Shown here: in pieces, positions 38,979 through 54,080 of the stretch
Numbering within the stretch: the first letter of the stretch is position 1
Layout of the letters: every line of letters begins with the position of its first letter
From: Zhengitettix transpicula
Taxonomy: Eukaryota; Arthropoda; Insecta; Orthoptera; Tetrigidae
Direction of reading: 5' to 3'
NCBI GenBank assembly: GCA_037074705.1
Contig: CM073591.1
Location: 164,390,032 to 164,454,031 of the forward strand
Length of the DNA: 64,000 nt
Made by a program: the position numbers and the translations under genes
Notes under the pieces: model-generated
Told to the model about the DNA's origin: nothing
Seen by the model: the letters and a program-made list of their open reading frames with translations, nothing else
Database searches by the model: none

Positions 38979-40080
38979 GGAGCCCTTGTCGATAGTCGAA
39001 GCTAGAAATTGAAATATGATGGAGCCCTGAAAGGTAGTTGGAGCAATTATCATTAGACTGTTGGCAGATTGATAGGAGCCTTTATCAATAGATAGCGGCC
39101 TAACTCATATATGGAGCCCCAATCGACAGATTGATTCATGCTATATATGTATATATATAGATTGATGGTTGATTCGAAGTTACTGTGTTGACAAAAATAT
39201 TATGGCTTGGTTAATAGGTAAAGCTTTTATCGATTGTATCAGCTGTGATCAATACACGTTTGCCTTATCAATAGATTGTGGCCTGAATGAGAAATGGAGC
39301 CCTAATTGATAGATGTTTACCTTATCAATAGATAGTAGCCTGAATGAAATATTACCAATGGATGTTGACCTGGTCGATATATGGAGTTGTGATCCATTAC
39401 CATTAAAATGTGGCCAGATCAATGTGCAGTCATGATCGATGTATGGAGATCATATCAATAGATGGTGGCCTGATCAACATATGCAACCCTGATTAACAGC
39501 TGGAGCCCTTTCTTGACAGTTTGAGCATTTATCGATAGATGGTGACCTAACTGATGGCTGGAGCCATATCAATAGATGGGGCCCTGATTGATGCCTAAAA
39601 TATATAGGGTTGATCTTAATATTGTGGCCTGTGTATGGAGGCCTGGTTGATGTATGGTGCATGGATCAAAATATGGTGTTTCTTTAGATTGAAGGTGGAC
39701 TAAATTGATGGATGATGGCCTGCTCTATTGAATGTGACCTGATCTCTACATGAAAAATTGATCGATAGTTGGAGCCCTTATTCGTAGATTGTTGAGTAAT
39801 TGATACATGATCGATATATGGTGGACTGATCAGGACACCATGTATGAATCAGTCAATCATCTACAGTCAGTCCACTGTCTGTCTATCAATCCACCATTTA
39901 TAGATTAGTACACCATCTACCAATCACTCCAAAATCACAATCCATCTATCAATAGAGGGTGGTCTGATTGACAGATGGAGACCACCATCTACAGATCAAC
40001 TTACAATTTTTTAATCAACCCATCATCTATTGATAAGGGCTCCATCTCTGCCACAGGCTCCATGTATTGATCAGGCTGCC
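38979..40080. repeat. degenerate short-unit satellite with strand switches
   Basis: About 1.1 kb is built from variants of a roughly 20-bp unit of the type ATCAATAGATGGTGGCCTGA and ATCGATAGATGGAGCCCTGA. From about 39830 the units appear mostly as the reverse complement (CCATCTATCAAT, GGGCTCCAT), with one short return to the first orientation near 39950-39985. Open frames here are by-products. Confidence 0.8.
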
Positions 40081-40099
40081 ATTGATCAACAGAATTTCC

Positions 40100-43603
<3,504 letters not shown>

Positions 43604-43824
43604 ATTCATACATGCAATTGTTGTGAGTATAATAGTAGATTTTCAGAAGCTTAAAAAATAGACAATTATATACTATATATAATTTATGATATTGGTATGG
43701 GAAGGAAAGACAGATTAAATGGCTTTCCTGAAATTGAGGGCCAGTGTCACAAAGTTCAAAATTTTTACTGACTCTTTCCTCAGAAAAGATGTGCACTATG
43801 TGCCATCCAACATAACAGTTTTAG

Positions 43825-43899
43825 TGAATAAGAAAGATAGCCAATACAGACAAAAAAGGGTAATATAATTTTGTCTGTATTGGCTATCTTTCTTATTCA
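43825..43899. repeat. perfect 31-bp inverted repeat, 13-nt loop
   Basis: 43825-43855 is the exact reverse complement of 43869-43899 (GTCTGTATTGGCTATCTTTC inside). The arm sequence matches the 3' half of repeat C. A transcript would form an uninterrupted hairpin of pre-miRNA size, but perfect pairing with repeat sequence fits a young MITE-like hairpin better. Confidence 0.8.
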
Positions 43900-44206
43900 T
43901 TATTTTCAATCCGACATAAATTTTTTCATTATAACAGTTTTAGGTAAGTTATTTAATTTCTGTCTCTCTCTTTACCCATTATTTTGACATGACATTATTT
44001 CTCTCTCACTCACGCATACACACATTAAAGAGTGACAGAGAATAGTGGAATTACCTTATCGCTGATCACCACACTGGACAGGAAGTAACATTTCAAATTT
44101 TCAGGGCCCTTTTCTCTCCGGAGAGATGTATACTGAAAGCGATCCATCTGCAGTGTTCTCTGTCTCTCTTTATTGTTTTGAATTATTTTCATTTTCTTCA
44201 TTAAGG

Positions 44207-44210
<4 letters not shown>

Positions 44211-44247
<37 letters not shown>
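44211..44247. repeat. (TA)n microsatellite
   Basis: Uninterrupted alternating TA tract of about 37 bp. Confidence 0.9.
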
Positions 44248-44250
<3 letters not shown>

Positions 44251-44579
44251 ATTATATTAATTTTTGGAAATTATTGTAAATATAAATTAATTTTTATTGA
44301 TATTTATTTCAAACACATGAATGCTAACATTTTTGTATAATTCTTAAAAATAATGCTAATTGTTTTAAAAGGTTATATATTGATATGTTTATGAACTTTT
44401 ATTTTTGCATTGTAATTACAAACTCTTAAATTTAATTTACTTATATATTAATATTCAATAAAAGATTGGAATTATGTTCTGGAAAACATATCTTAAAATA
44501 TGTTAATAAATTTAATCAACTATATTGTTGAAGATTAATAAAAACTAAACATTATACTGAAATTTGTAGATACCCATTC

Positions 44580-45625
44580 CAATTATGGCAATTTCAGGTC
44601 ACGTCCTCCCCAGTTGCTCTCCTCCAAACTTCTTGATCTTGTGCTAATTCTCTCAAATTCCTGATCTTTAGGATATATGCTGCAATCAGCTGTACTCAAT
44701 CTACCCACCTATCGTGTAGTCTTCTGCCTCCAAAATTTCTTAAGAAAACCTTCTTTGGAATTCAAGTGTTCTTCCATTTTCATTAAATGGTCTGCCCATT
44801 TAAGTCTCTTAACATGAATAATATGTGAATTTAATTTGTGGTTATGTCTAATTCTCCATGTACACGTATAGGTCCATAAATTCTCCTCAGGTTTTTCCTT
44901 TCAAATGAGTCAATCATTTCTACAACTTTCTTTGAGAGGGTCCATGCTTCACTTCCTTACGCAAGTATACTGTGAATGAGGGTTTTTATATAGCATTACC
45001 TTTAACTGTTCATTCACATCCCTATTTTTGATACGTGTCAATGTTGTATTCTTGCCTGTAATTTCCTCATTTTTGTTGGTTTAGTGTATACCAAGGTATT
45101 TGAATTCTGTTCCTGTTATTCATCCCATCACATTAATGTCATCCTCATATACAACTAGTTAAACTGTTTTATACAGGAGAGTGTCACTGGTGTCCACCCT
45201 TAGTTCCCTGATTTTAAGATTAAACATTAGAGGAGCCAGCCCATCTCCTTGTTTCAACCCCTGTTTCACCTCATAAAAACTGCATACTTCTGATTGTCTT
45301 TGAACTCCCACAATTGTATCCCTCATGCTCAACTTCATGAGCCATGCCAACTTTTCTGGTATCCTGAATTGTCTTAGGATCGGTGCTAGCCTATCACTGT
45401 CAATGGAGTTGTTGGAAGTCAATAAACAGTTATACTATATCTATATTCTGTTGCCAACAATTTAACACCTGTTTCACCACAAATATCTGATCTATATTTG
45501 ACCTGCCCTTCCTGAAGCCTGCCTGATATTCTCCCAGAATATCCTGTCAGGAGTTCAAGTCTCTTCTTCAATATAGAAATAATTCCAAGATGGTTACCTA
45601 TAATGAAATGAGAGATCATCAACCC
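44580..45625 (-). pseudogene. RTE-like non-LTR retrotransposon remnant
   Basis: On the minus strand broken frames give EYQAGFRKGRSNIDQIFV (about 45534-45480), a FYEVKQGLKQGDGLAPLMFN segment (about 45280-45220), then EFKYLGI, a YTCTWRIRHNHKLNSH-like part, and RLKWADHLMKMEEH near 44800. The order and motifs are those of an RTE-type reverse transcriptase C-terminal half. Frameshifts and stops show it is dead; the YADD box is not intact. Confidence 0.75.
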
Positions 45626-45929
45626 ATCCCATGACTGAACAGAAATTACTACCCAGTTTGGAAGGTAGAGTGAAGATGGGAGATGTTAAAGCAAGACTTT
45701 GCGAAGCAGTAATGGGTTACAAGGACATTGGTATTTCGTTCTGAGTGCTTCAGAAGTCCTAGCACAGCGAAAGAAAAATTTTCCACTTTTTCTTTCATTA
45801 TGAAGATGAGTGAGGACTTGATGAATGGTATCCTTGACACGGGAATTGTGAGCAAAGAATGACAAATACTTGAGGAGCAGTGTCACCAGAACCAAATTTC
45901 AGTATTTTTATGTTAACTTCTAATTATTT

Positions 45930-46025
45930 ACAATTGTAGCATTCAATTCTTATATTGTAATTTTTGGTACTGATGTGTCCTATTTCCTCATACAAGGACT
46001 AATGGAATAAAATAAATCAAATCAA
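45930..46025 (+). repeat. LINE 3'-tail-like sequence
   Basis: GTCCTATTTCCTCATAC followed by GGACTAATGGAAT and an A-rich AAATCAAATCAAA tail. It matches the stretch at 9770-9900. Confidence 0.45.
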
Positions 46026-46069
46026 AACCCAGAATATAGTGTCATGTTGAAATTTCGTGAATTGGCTAT

Positions 46070-46960
46070 GATGGTATAAGGTGATCTGAGTATAACAGAA
46101 TACATGAATATAATAGTAAACATGAATTGGAAGATAGAGTTGAATAACTTAAAATTTAATGACAAACATCTGGCTTATCTGTGCCTGTCCGGGCTACTGG
46201 ACGAATACGAGATCATGGTAAAAATGTGCGCCCAACCTAATCAAAATTTCCGCTGTGAAGGCAAAATTTTGAGCCAGGCTTAAAGTGCACATGTCGCTCT
46301 CAAAGCCACATAAAATATTATAAAAAATAAGAAGAGTTAAGCAGAAGGAACCAGTAAGAAAATTAGATTTTTCTTCTGCTTTACCTGGGTTGCTGAGGGG
46401 CACATAAGCTATAATTGAAGTTAAAAGAACTTGAGGAAAAAGAAAGACAGTAGAAAGAAGCAGAAACTTCTGAAGAAGGCCAAGGTGCTACTAGGGAGCA
46501 TGTTGCACTCTATGCCAATAAATACACACCTGGTGAAATTGGTGTATGAGTCTTGGACAATGGTGCATCTGATCATATGACAAGTAAGAAAAGTTTGTTC
46601 CATTCAAAACGTGAACACTCAGGTGAGATTGAAAATGGTGATGACTTTCCCTTGACAATTTCTGGTATTAGATCAATTCTGACACACATGTCTGAAGAAT
46701 GTGGAGGTAAAGATATTGAATTGTCCAATGTTCTGTATGTTTCAAACCTTCAAGATAATTTGATATCTAGCAGTTAAAGGGGAAGGGGTTGGAGTTTAAT
46801 TGTGAAAATGTGATGTTTAAAGAAGGTAAACAAACCCATAGAGTTGGAAAACTGTACTTCCTATCAACTGAAGAAGGAGCGACTATTGGATACTTGAAAG
46901 AACTAAACAACAAGAACTTCAAAGGGGTATCTTTAATGTCAAAATTAAACTCTGACCCAC
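46070..46960 (+). pseudogene. Ty1/copia retrotransposon gag-protease remnant
   Basis: Successive frames show a gag segment (LAYLCLSGLLDEYEIMVKM near 46150-46220), a decayed zinc knuckle near 46374-46415 (second Cys read as Trp, last Cys as stop), and the protease active-site box VLDNGASDHMT near 46550. The following KGLEFNCENVMFKEG and HRVGKLYFL parts are typical of the protease-to-integrase linker. The Ser of the usual D-S-G-A box is Asn here. Reverse transcriptase is absent. Confidence 0.8.
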
Positions 46961-47023
46961 TTCATCCCCCAAACCTAGAGGCTGAACTACAACTTAACTG
47001 GCATGGTGAATTTCAGAATTAAA

Positions 47024-47026
<3 letters not shown>

Positions 47027-47054
<28 letters not shown>
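47027..47054. repeat. (GT)n microsatellite
   Basis: Alternating GT tract directly after the copia remnant. Confidence 0.85.
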
Positions 47055-47057
<3 letters not shown>

Positions 47058-47113
47058 GCATTGAGGGAATGCATTGTTTCGGAACAGCGCACATGTTGGG
47101 AAGAGGACGCAAG

Positions 47114-47458
47114 GGCAAAGTAATTACGGGTCCTGTCTCGATGTGACGACATTTATTTCGGATGAAGGGTCTGGGCCGGCACAGGAAGTTGCAATGTGTA
47201 CTTACGACGTATACAGCAAAAAAAAAAGGGCACGTGGGTGGCCGGGTCGCAGGAGGTATCGGTTTAAGAGAGGCATTCGAGTAGCTGGACCCAAAGTAAT
47301 TATGTTAGGGCAGGCTATTGTCTCTGATTAATGGTCTGACAAGTGGCGTATTTACTTAGGATTTGTAAGGAAGGGTCTTGTGCAAGTCTTGTGAGGACAA
47401 GTCCAGAGTAATTGAGGGTGCAAAGTAATTGCGGGTCCTGTCTCGATGTGACATGACG
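47114..47458 (+). repeat. direct repeat pair, 38-bp blocks
   Basis: GGGTCCTGTCTCGATGTGAC with flanking GCAAAGTAATT occurs at 47114-47151 and 47421-47458 with one mismatch in the first 35 bases. This suggests an internal duplication or two partial copies of one element. Confidence 0.65.
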
Positions 47459-47580
47459 GAGGGGCTAGCTATTTTGCTAAGGAACTGCATCTGCAGATTG
47501 TAAATCTCAGTAATGGAGATTCTGTCACCGCGAAGATGCGACGTGGGTCTTGGAACAAGAGGAAACGAGGAGGCTAGTAG

Positions 47581-47616
47581 TATAAATAGAAGCGATAAAC
47601 TATTGTGATTCAGTCA
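47581..47616 (+). promoter_or_regulatory. TATA plus initiator core promoter, probably LTR-borne
   Basis: TATAAATAG (47581-47589) is followed at the usual 25-30 bp distance by TCAGTC (47610-47615), matching the arthropod initiator. A roughly 37-bp duplication follows (GTCAGCG units at about 47613 and 47650). No host exon is recognisable downstream, so an LTR promoter is the likely reading. Confidence 0.4.
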
Positions 47617-48169
47617 GCGTGGGAGAGGGGTGCTGTGAGCATCGTGGGGAGTCAGCGTAAGAGAGAGATGCTGTTGGCATCAAACTTGGAAGTTAGTTGG
47701 AGTTTGTAAAAACGGAGGGAATGGAGAAAATTTGCAGCCTGAGAGAGAAATAGAAAATTATTCAACTATAAACATTTTCATATGCAGAAGTTCAATCTGT
47801 ATTAGTATCCAAATTTGACCAGTCTTCAATGGTAGGAGACCAGGATACAACATCCAGCGTCAAGTAGTGTCACCACGAGCAACTGGGATGTCCTTCGCCG
47901 GGTATGGAGAACCAGCTATCGTCGAACCAGTAATATGTGTTAGAGTCAGTGTGTGTAAACGTCCAATCTATAAAGTGCGTGTTTGATGAACGAGCCAAAG
48001 GTTCCTGAGAAATCGTGAGTTGAAATTTATTGTATTAACATGTGTAAACGTAATTAAAGGATACAGCCAGATATCGTTCTCTTCTTGTGTTAATAAAAAA
48101 AACTCTTGTAAATTTAGAAGCAATCTGTAAAATAAGTTCGTTAATAAGTTTTGTCGATACTTCTGTTTA

Positions 48170-48250
48170 ATTTAAAGGTAAATGTTGGGTTCTTTTAATA
48201 TTTATATTCTGTCTGTTATCAAACCCAGTAGAGACCCATGAGAGAAAGAG
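48170..48250 (+). repeat. LTR-like end shared with 14.33-14.39 kb
   Basis: GGTAAATGT, then about 30 bp, then TTATCAAACCCAG and GACCC, as near 14328-14388. Present once at each locus, so solo copies. Confidence 0.35.
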
Positions 48251-49015
48251 ATCTTTTTATAATATTAAATATCAAATTCTGATAATTGTTAATAAAATTT
48301 ATTTGTTGTTCATAAATAAATATTATTTTTTATTTATACGCCTTTATGTGTTTATGGAATTAAGACAATTATTTGTAATTCTTTGTTTCTCCAATTAAAG
48401 TTGGTCTGAAATTTAAAGATGTATATTTATTTATTTAATAGCACTTAATTTTATATGTTAATAGCTACTTTATTTTCTTTTAGTTAAAATGTAGGGAAGA
48501 AATATTCTCGGTATTAACACAGATATATGGAAGAAAGTACGTATTAAATATAGTAAATTTAAATGTGCAGAAACGCCAGCGAATGACTGTTATGTGAAAA
48601 AAATTAGAGCCTTGCCTTCCCCAAAATTAGTTATTAACAAAACAATTAAAAATTTTATCGATTGTTTATCGGGCTACTATTTAAACAGGCGATAATATAT
48701 GAATCGGGTTGGCTTGAATTTGAATTTAAAAAATTCAATACGTACTAGTATATAATTAATGATTCGAAAACTAACCACCATAAAATACAGAATCACACTA
48801 GAATAAACACAAAACTTGACACACACACACTAGAAGGAAACACAAATGAGGGACAAGTCACTTCACGAAACAGAGGGACGAAGAAACTCCAGGCCGTACA
48901 TGCTACAAACAAACAACAGAGACTAAGCAAGTTATTAAGTAAGTAGTTATTATTAGCAACACGTTTAACACTTTGCAGTTGTTTTTTTTAAAAAAATTAA
49001 TTATTAGGGGAACGG

Positions 49016-49560
49016 TCAATAAACTTCTGTACTGAGAATATTTTTACATTGAATCCCAAAACTCTTGTAATTATTATTTTTCTTAACATCTGGAGGAAGA
49101 CTATTGTATAAAACTATCCCTGAATGGTGAATACTTCTCTGGTAGAGAGCAAGGCGACGCTTGTCCGATCTTAGACCTAAGCTATTTCTAGTCTCATAAT
49201 CGTAAGACTCGCCATTCGTTTGAAAAAGATTCATGTTCCGCTTAACACACTTTAAAATTTCGTGAATAAACTAGCTGGGAAGAGTTAATATTCGCAGACT
49301 TTTGAAAAACGGTTTACAACTGGATTTATTATCTGAATTAGAAAGTATTCTATTTGCACGCTTTTGCAACTTGAATTTTTCAATGCTCAATACCCCAATT
49401 TGCAATGCCATAACACATAAGGGAATGAAAATACGCAAAGTACACCATGTTTGTTGTGTTGATGTCAACAAAAATCTGAAAGACCCGCGGAATCTCTCAG
49501 AATTTCTGAATCTGTCGGACACATTGTTCGTTTCTGTACATAGTATAAAACATCTGAACA
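49016..49560 (-). pseudogene. CR1/Jockey-type non-LTR reverse transcriptase 3' end
   Basis: Minus-strand frames spell MVYFAYFHSLMCYGIANWG (about 49448-49392), then KLQKRANRI with a CKPFFKSLRILTLPS part, then YETRNSLGL and IVLYNSLPPDVK near 49090-49180. This order (Y-x-Y-F-H-S...YGI..WG, LQK, LPS, Y-x-TRN, LP) is the C-terminal region of CR1/Jockey-like elements. At least two frameshifts are present. Confidence 0.8.
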
Positions 49561-50568
49561 AACGTATCAATGAATACAACAATTACTCTGTTTCGCCTTA
49601 ATTCATAACTTACGGAATAGACATAATTTGGGAAAACCTAAAAAAGAAGAACTTGGAAGACAGAGAGTCAAAGCAGATTTCCTAAAAAAATAACTCTAAG
49701 GTTATCTAAACATACAGCATCAAGATTCGCTAACGAAAGAACAATTATTTATAGAGGAACTTGGTCAAGGATTGTAGCATATCGACGCCTAGAAAGGACT
49801 CCTGCAAGAACTAACACCACAACAAAATGATATGGCCAGAATTCTTCTACGGCGCTACAATGATCTACAGAGACTGGATAAAAGTCGAATATGACTGAGG
49901 GCATACCATGACGAGATTCACTGTGCAAGGTTCCATCACTGTGCCAGACACTACAGCTCCACGAGCTGGAATAAAAGTGCAAGTCTAAATTATGTGGGTC
50001 AATTTGTGACCAATATCATTTAATAAGGTGCAGAAAAAGGGAAATTTCGTTTATAGTCTTTAGTAATACTTAGAAGATCAAAGAAAAATGCACATTATGC
50101 GATAGTCTTCCTATTATTATTTATAATAAAAATTATGCAAAAGTAAAGTAGTAACCTTTCCTTTCATTGCACAGATAAACATTAATAGTTAAATAAAATG
50201 ACTAATATAGAATTGAGTGTTGAAGTTGGTAGCATTTGTAAAATCTAATGTGAAAGTTGATTATATATCTCTTTGGTGACAATATATACAGTCAACTGTT
50301 TTACAGTCAAGGAAATTGGAGTTGATTAATTCACCCAATATTTCCTTTAAAAAGTTAGCACCATGATAGTATTAAACCAAGAATATGTAAAAAAAAACAT
50401 AAAGCTCACATTTTTTACTTAACGGAACTTCTTCGCAAAAATTATTTCGCGTGGTTTCTGGATAATATACGGAATTCTAAAACCCCCTTTGAAAGAATTT
50501 TCTTAATTTAAAAAATATAAGCATGTGCGGTTGGGTCGCTCCTGGCTCTTTGTGGTTTTTCCCATTCA

Positions 50569-50670
50569 TTTGACGGAAATTACAATGATTTCAGAAACTT
50601 TGTGTGATATTTATATCATCACTTGATTTTGTCTGTATTTGGCTATTTCGTCTAATAACTATAAATTACG
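50569..50670 (+). repeat. repeat C, degenerate copy
   Basis: TTGACGG in place of CTGACGA, but a 5-bp stem GAAAT / ATTTC (50576-50580 with 50588-50592) and GAAAC (50594-50598) are kept, followed by TTTGTGTGATATTTATAT and a TTTGTCTGTATTTGGCTAT block. Confidence 0.45.
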
Positions 50671-51223
50671 AACCAGGAAAAGTGAAGTTGCCTAGTTCCT
50701 TACTCTAATGTGATCTCAGTTTCACCAACAAAGAAATTAGAAAAGCACCATCATCCGTATTCTGTTCTATCTATTTTATTCTATTGTCAGCCATACCCGG
50801 TTTTATTCATTAGCTTGTTTTATGACTTTTTCAAATAAAAGTATCCATAATTATGTACCTAGGATAAACTCCATATATCCGTTTCTGTATAATTATAGCT
50901 ATTAGTGTTTTTACGTTGGCGCCATTCAATTCTGAAAGTGTGTCCGAACGTCGATGGGTGTTTCTATCAATAATATTTATTACTAAGTCATTGGAATTTG
51001 TTTCCAATTTAATTAATTATTGCATATTATAATTTTTCTAAAAATTTTTTTTCTTAAAAAATGTTTCAATAAGGCGTTTTCGTATGGAAAGTGGGTGTAG
51101 GAACACAATGGTGAAGGTGGAAATTCAATACGACTAACGGGTTACGAAATATTAAGAATCTATTTATGATAAAAAAAATTTTTGTCAAAATTTTTTTTTC
51201 TTAAAAGATGTTTAAATAAGGCA

Positions 51224-51772
51224 GGCGTTTTCATCCTCTACACCCTGGGGAAAGAGCACCCTTAGCGTTTAGAGTGGAGATGCTGTACAAGAAAATAAAT
51301 TAAAAATTAATAATTTCCACATCTATGGGCAACTAACTGGTCACTACATGTATTGTCAACAAAGGTTCCCACACTCCTATCCTATAACAATATGGAATAA
51401 AAACAATCCAATCTCCGCATCCAACAAAGTTTCTTACGAAGGTTCCAACGTAGGCCACCGAAAGCCAATTAGTAGTTTGTAAAATTATCCACAGTCAAAG
51501 TAGGAAAATTGTTGACAATTTATATCAAAACCACGACTGATGATAGCAGAAATAATGGATTTATCTCGATAACGCACATTAAATTCAATAAAATTGTTTA
51601 TGGTATAACAGATTTATCTACCAGATTTATAACATTTATTAATGAAATACATTAATTAATTCTTAAAATGTACTAATTGTGATCTTATAACAAAATGTAA
51701 TAGTCAGTAACTAATTTGATTTATCTAATTTATTCCGTAGTCCGTGCCTGACATCAGCACCCTGTGACTTGG
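51224..51772. repeat. left arm of a large inverted repeat
   Basis: About 549 bp whose reverse complement matches 55097-55589 along its length (shared blocks include CCACATCTATGGGCAAC, GGTTCCCACACTCCTATCCT and CATCAGCACCCTGTGACTT). The left arm has an insertion of about 45 bp near 51545. The outer end carries a repeat D-like hairpin part. The arms enclose about 3.3 kb. Confidence 0.8.
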
Positions 51773-52738
51773 GATTTTTTATTTGTGTGTGTGTGGGGGG
51801 GGGGGTGAGAGTGACAGGCAATGTTTACACAGTTGCAAGATTTTGTGGGAACGAATCTGAGATTTAGAAAGGTCCTGAAGGTAAACACCAATGCAGACTC
51901 CGCGCTCGGAGTTTTTGTGTCTCCTTTTTAAATAAATAAAAAAAATTAAAAATCAAATGGAATTTACGCAAATTATAATTGAATTATTGATTTCCTATAT
52001 TAAACACAGATGGAAGTCGTACGAAACATAATCTCTCGACTGACAATAAGTAACAAACCACTTGGACTAATTGTTAGCTCCTGATTAGAACAAAGGGACA
52101 GTCCCGTTATGTATAGGTAATAGATTCTTCTTGGTTTTTGTATTTCTCTGGGTGAAATAAATAACGTAAAAAATATAGTATTTGTTTATGGAAATCAAGA
52201 GAAGCAAGCGCGTGGATCTATTGTGTGAAGTAATAGAAATAGGAATATATTTATTATTATGAAATAATAAATCCGATACTAAACGAACGGTAATGAAGAC
52301 TCCTCAAGTCAAATAGAAATTATATCCTGAACAATTTTGCAACCCACTCCTTCCCTTTCTATGTATTAATCTGCTGTGAACATATTTATGAAATTAATAT
52401 TCACTATTTATTTTTTCAATAAATTGAAAATAAACTACTAGAGCAATATATTTGTAACATTTAAGTAAGTTAGTATTGGAATATTGTCATATGTCTTGTA
52501 AAGCAGTTTTCCAGATGTTACAATTACTTATTTGTATCTTCACTTCATTGTCAACAATGGAAAGTAGAAGAAATTCTTGCCACTAGTCTGTGTTGCGCTC
52601 AAGAAGTTACCCCCCATTCCCCTACGTCGAGTCTCCCACTTGGGAGGGGGTGAGTCACATATAAAAAAGCTTCCACCTCCTAGTACAGCCCTCGTGGCCA
52701 CCACAAAGAACGCCGGCCATTCTTACAACGTCAACGTT

Positions 52739-53110
52739 AACTGTGAGTATTCCTGTTCTCTGTAATCTAGTTCACGTTTTCATTTAAATTCTCCCTTCGT
52801 CAGTAATTAAATATTAATGTTTGTATTCAATATCCAGATTTCTTACGTACGACTACGAGCTACAATAATATTTTTAATAAATTCTAAAATTGTAACTGAG
52901 TATTCCTGTTCTCCGTAATCTAGTTAACGTTTTCATTTAAATTCTCCCTTCGTATTTTAAATATTAATGTTTGTTTTCAATTTCCAGATTTCTTACGTAC
53001 GAGCTACAATAATATTTTTAATAAAATTCAAAAATTGTAACTGTGAGTGTTCCTGTTCTCCGTAATCTAGTTCGCGTTTTCATTTAAATTCTCCCTTCGT
53101 TAGTAATTGC
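52739..53110 (+). repeat. tandem repeat, about 150-bp unit, 2.5 copies
   Basis: Units at 52739-52892, 52893-53038 and a partial unit 53039-53110 each start near GTAACTGTGAGT/TTCCTGTTCTC and include TTTCATTTAAATTCTCCC and GATTTCTTACGTACGA. It ends only a few bases before the first Merlin copy. The start motif recurs once at about 55755. Confidence 0.8.
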
Positions 53111-53118
53111 CAGAATTC

Positions 53119-53960
53119 TTAACGAGGTAGAAGGTGATTCTGGAGGAGGGGACGTATCCCTGTAGGAAATGTGGGGGTATGATGAGTATTGCCAAGAACA
53201 GTAAGGCGGCAGAAGGATGTATGTGGCTGTGTACGAATAATGTAATGGAGAAGGGAGTGCTTAAATTTTATGGCCAACAGGTGTCCCTGAGGGTAGGTAC
53301 ATTTTTTGATAATTCTAAGTTGTCGATGTGGCAGATTCTGGCGTTTGTTTTGTATTGGGTGAACAATTGTTCGGTTGATGTGATAATGAAACACACAGAA
53401 ATTTCGAGTAGCAGCACTGCAGCAGATTGGGGTTCCTTTTGCAGGGAGGTGGTTTTCCACACATTTATGGAGAAGCAGGAACCAGTAGGTGGACCGGGGA
53501 AAATAGTAGAGATTGATGAGTCCAAATTTGGAAAGTCCAAGTATGGGAAGGGGAGAAAAGTTGATGGGCAATTGATCTTTGGGGGGAATCTAGCGTGGCA
53601 GTGGGAATGTATTCTTCGAAACTGTAGAGGATCGCAAGTCCGAGACATTAATCCCCTTAATTTAGAAGTGGATTCGTCCCGGTACGACAATTGTCAGCAA
53701 CTGCCGGGCTTCGTATGCTTGTCTGGGAAAGAGGGTTTCAGAATTGTTGTAAACTTAACCAACATACATTTATGTATTATGATTTTCTTTGCAGGTGAAC
53801 CATAGTGTAACATTTGTGGACCCAATATCAGGAGCACATTCCAATTCCATAGAGGCAACCTGGAAAGCAGCAAAAGATGTGATGTGGGAACCAGGGCGGA
53901 AGAAGACAGCTATACCTAGGAATTTGGTGAAGTATATGTTTCAGAAACATTGCAGAATGT
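53119..53960 (+). pseudogene. Merlin DNA transposon transposase, copy 1
   Basis: The frame from 53134 gives a zinc-ribbon-like start (C-x2-C ... C), a WGSFCREVV segment and KIVEIDESKFGKSKYGKGRK, the first catalytic Asp region of the IS1595/ISXO2-like DDE domain. The next part is frameshifted with a TAG. In the third region IRPGTTIVSNC carries Asn where the second catalytic Asp is expected. The last part, VNHSVTFVDPISGAHSNSIE, holds the catalytic Glu. An 83-bp GT-AG intron-like stretch (53710-53792) precedes it. The copy is inactive. Terminal inverted repeats were not delimited. Confidence 0.85.
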
Positions 53961-54080
53961 GCAATGTATGTCCCTTTGTTGAATTTATGGGGCTCACAGG
54001 AAAACTACAATCATGTGAATCCACTTGGACTTGTGATCCACTACAGTCTCAAGACTGCCATGCTCAATTTCCCATAAGAT

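Noticed and set aside
38979..40080. CRISPR-like array
   Set aside because: Units are short, degenerate, without constant repeats and unique spacers, and the DNA is clearly eukaryotic.
43825..43899. microRNA gene
   Set aside because: Perfect 31-bp pairing and identity to a dispersed repeat fit a hairpin repeat better; kept only as a testable finding.
49302..49601. 99-codon plus-strand frame
   Set aside because: Antisense of the CR1/Jockey-like remnant, whose minus-strand reading matches a known family.
53268..53690. 140-codon minus-strand frame
   Set aside because: Antisense of Merlin copy 1; only the plus strand gives the DDE-domain motifs.
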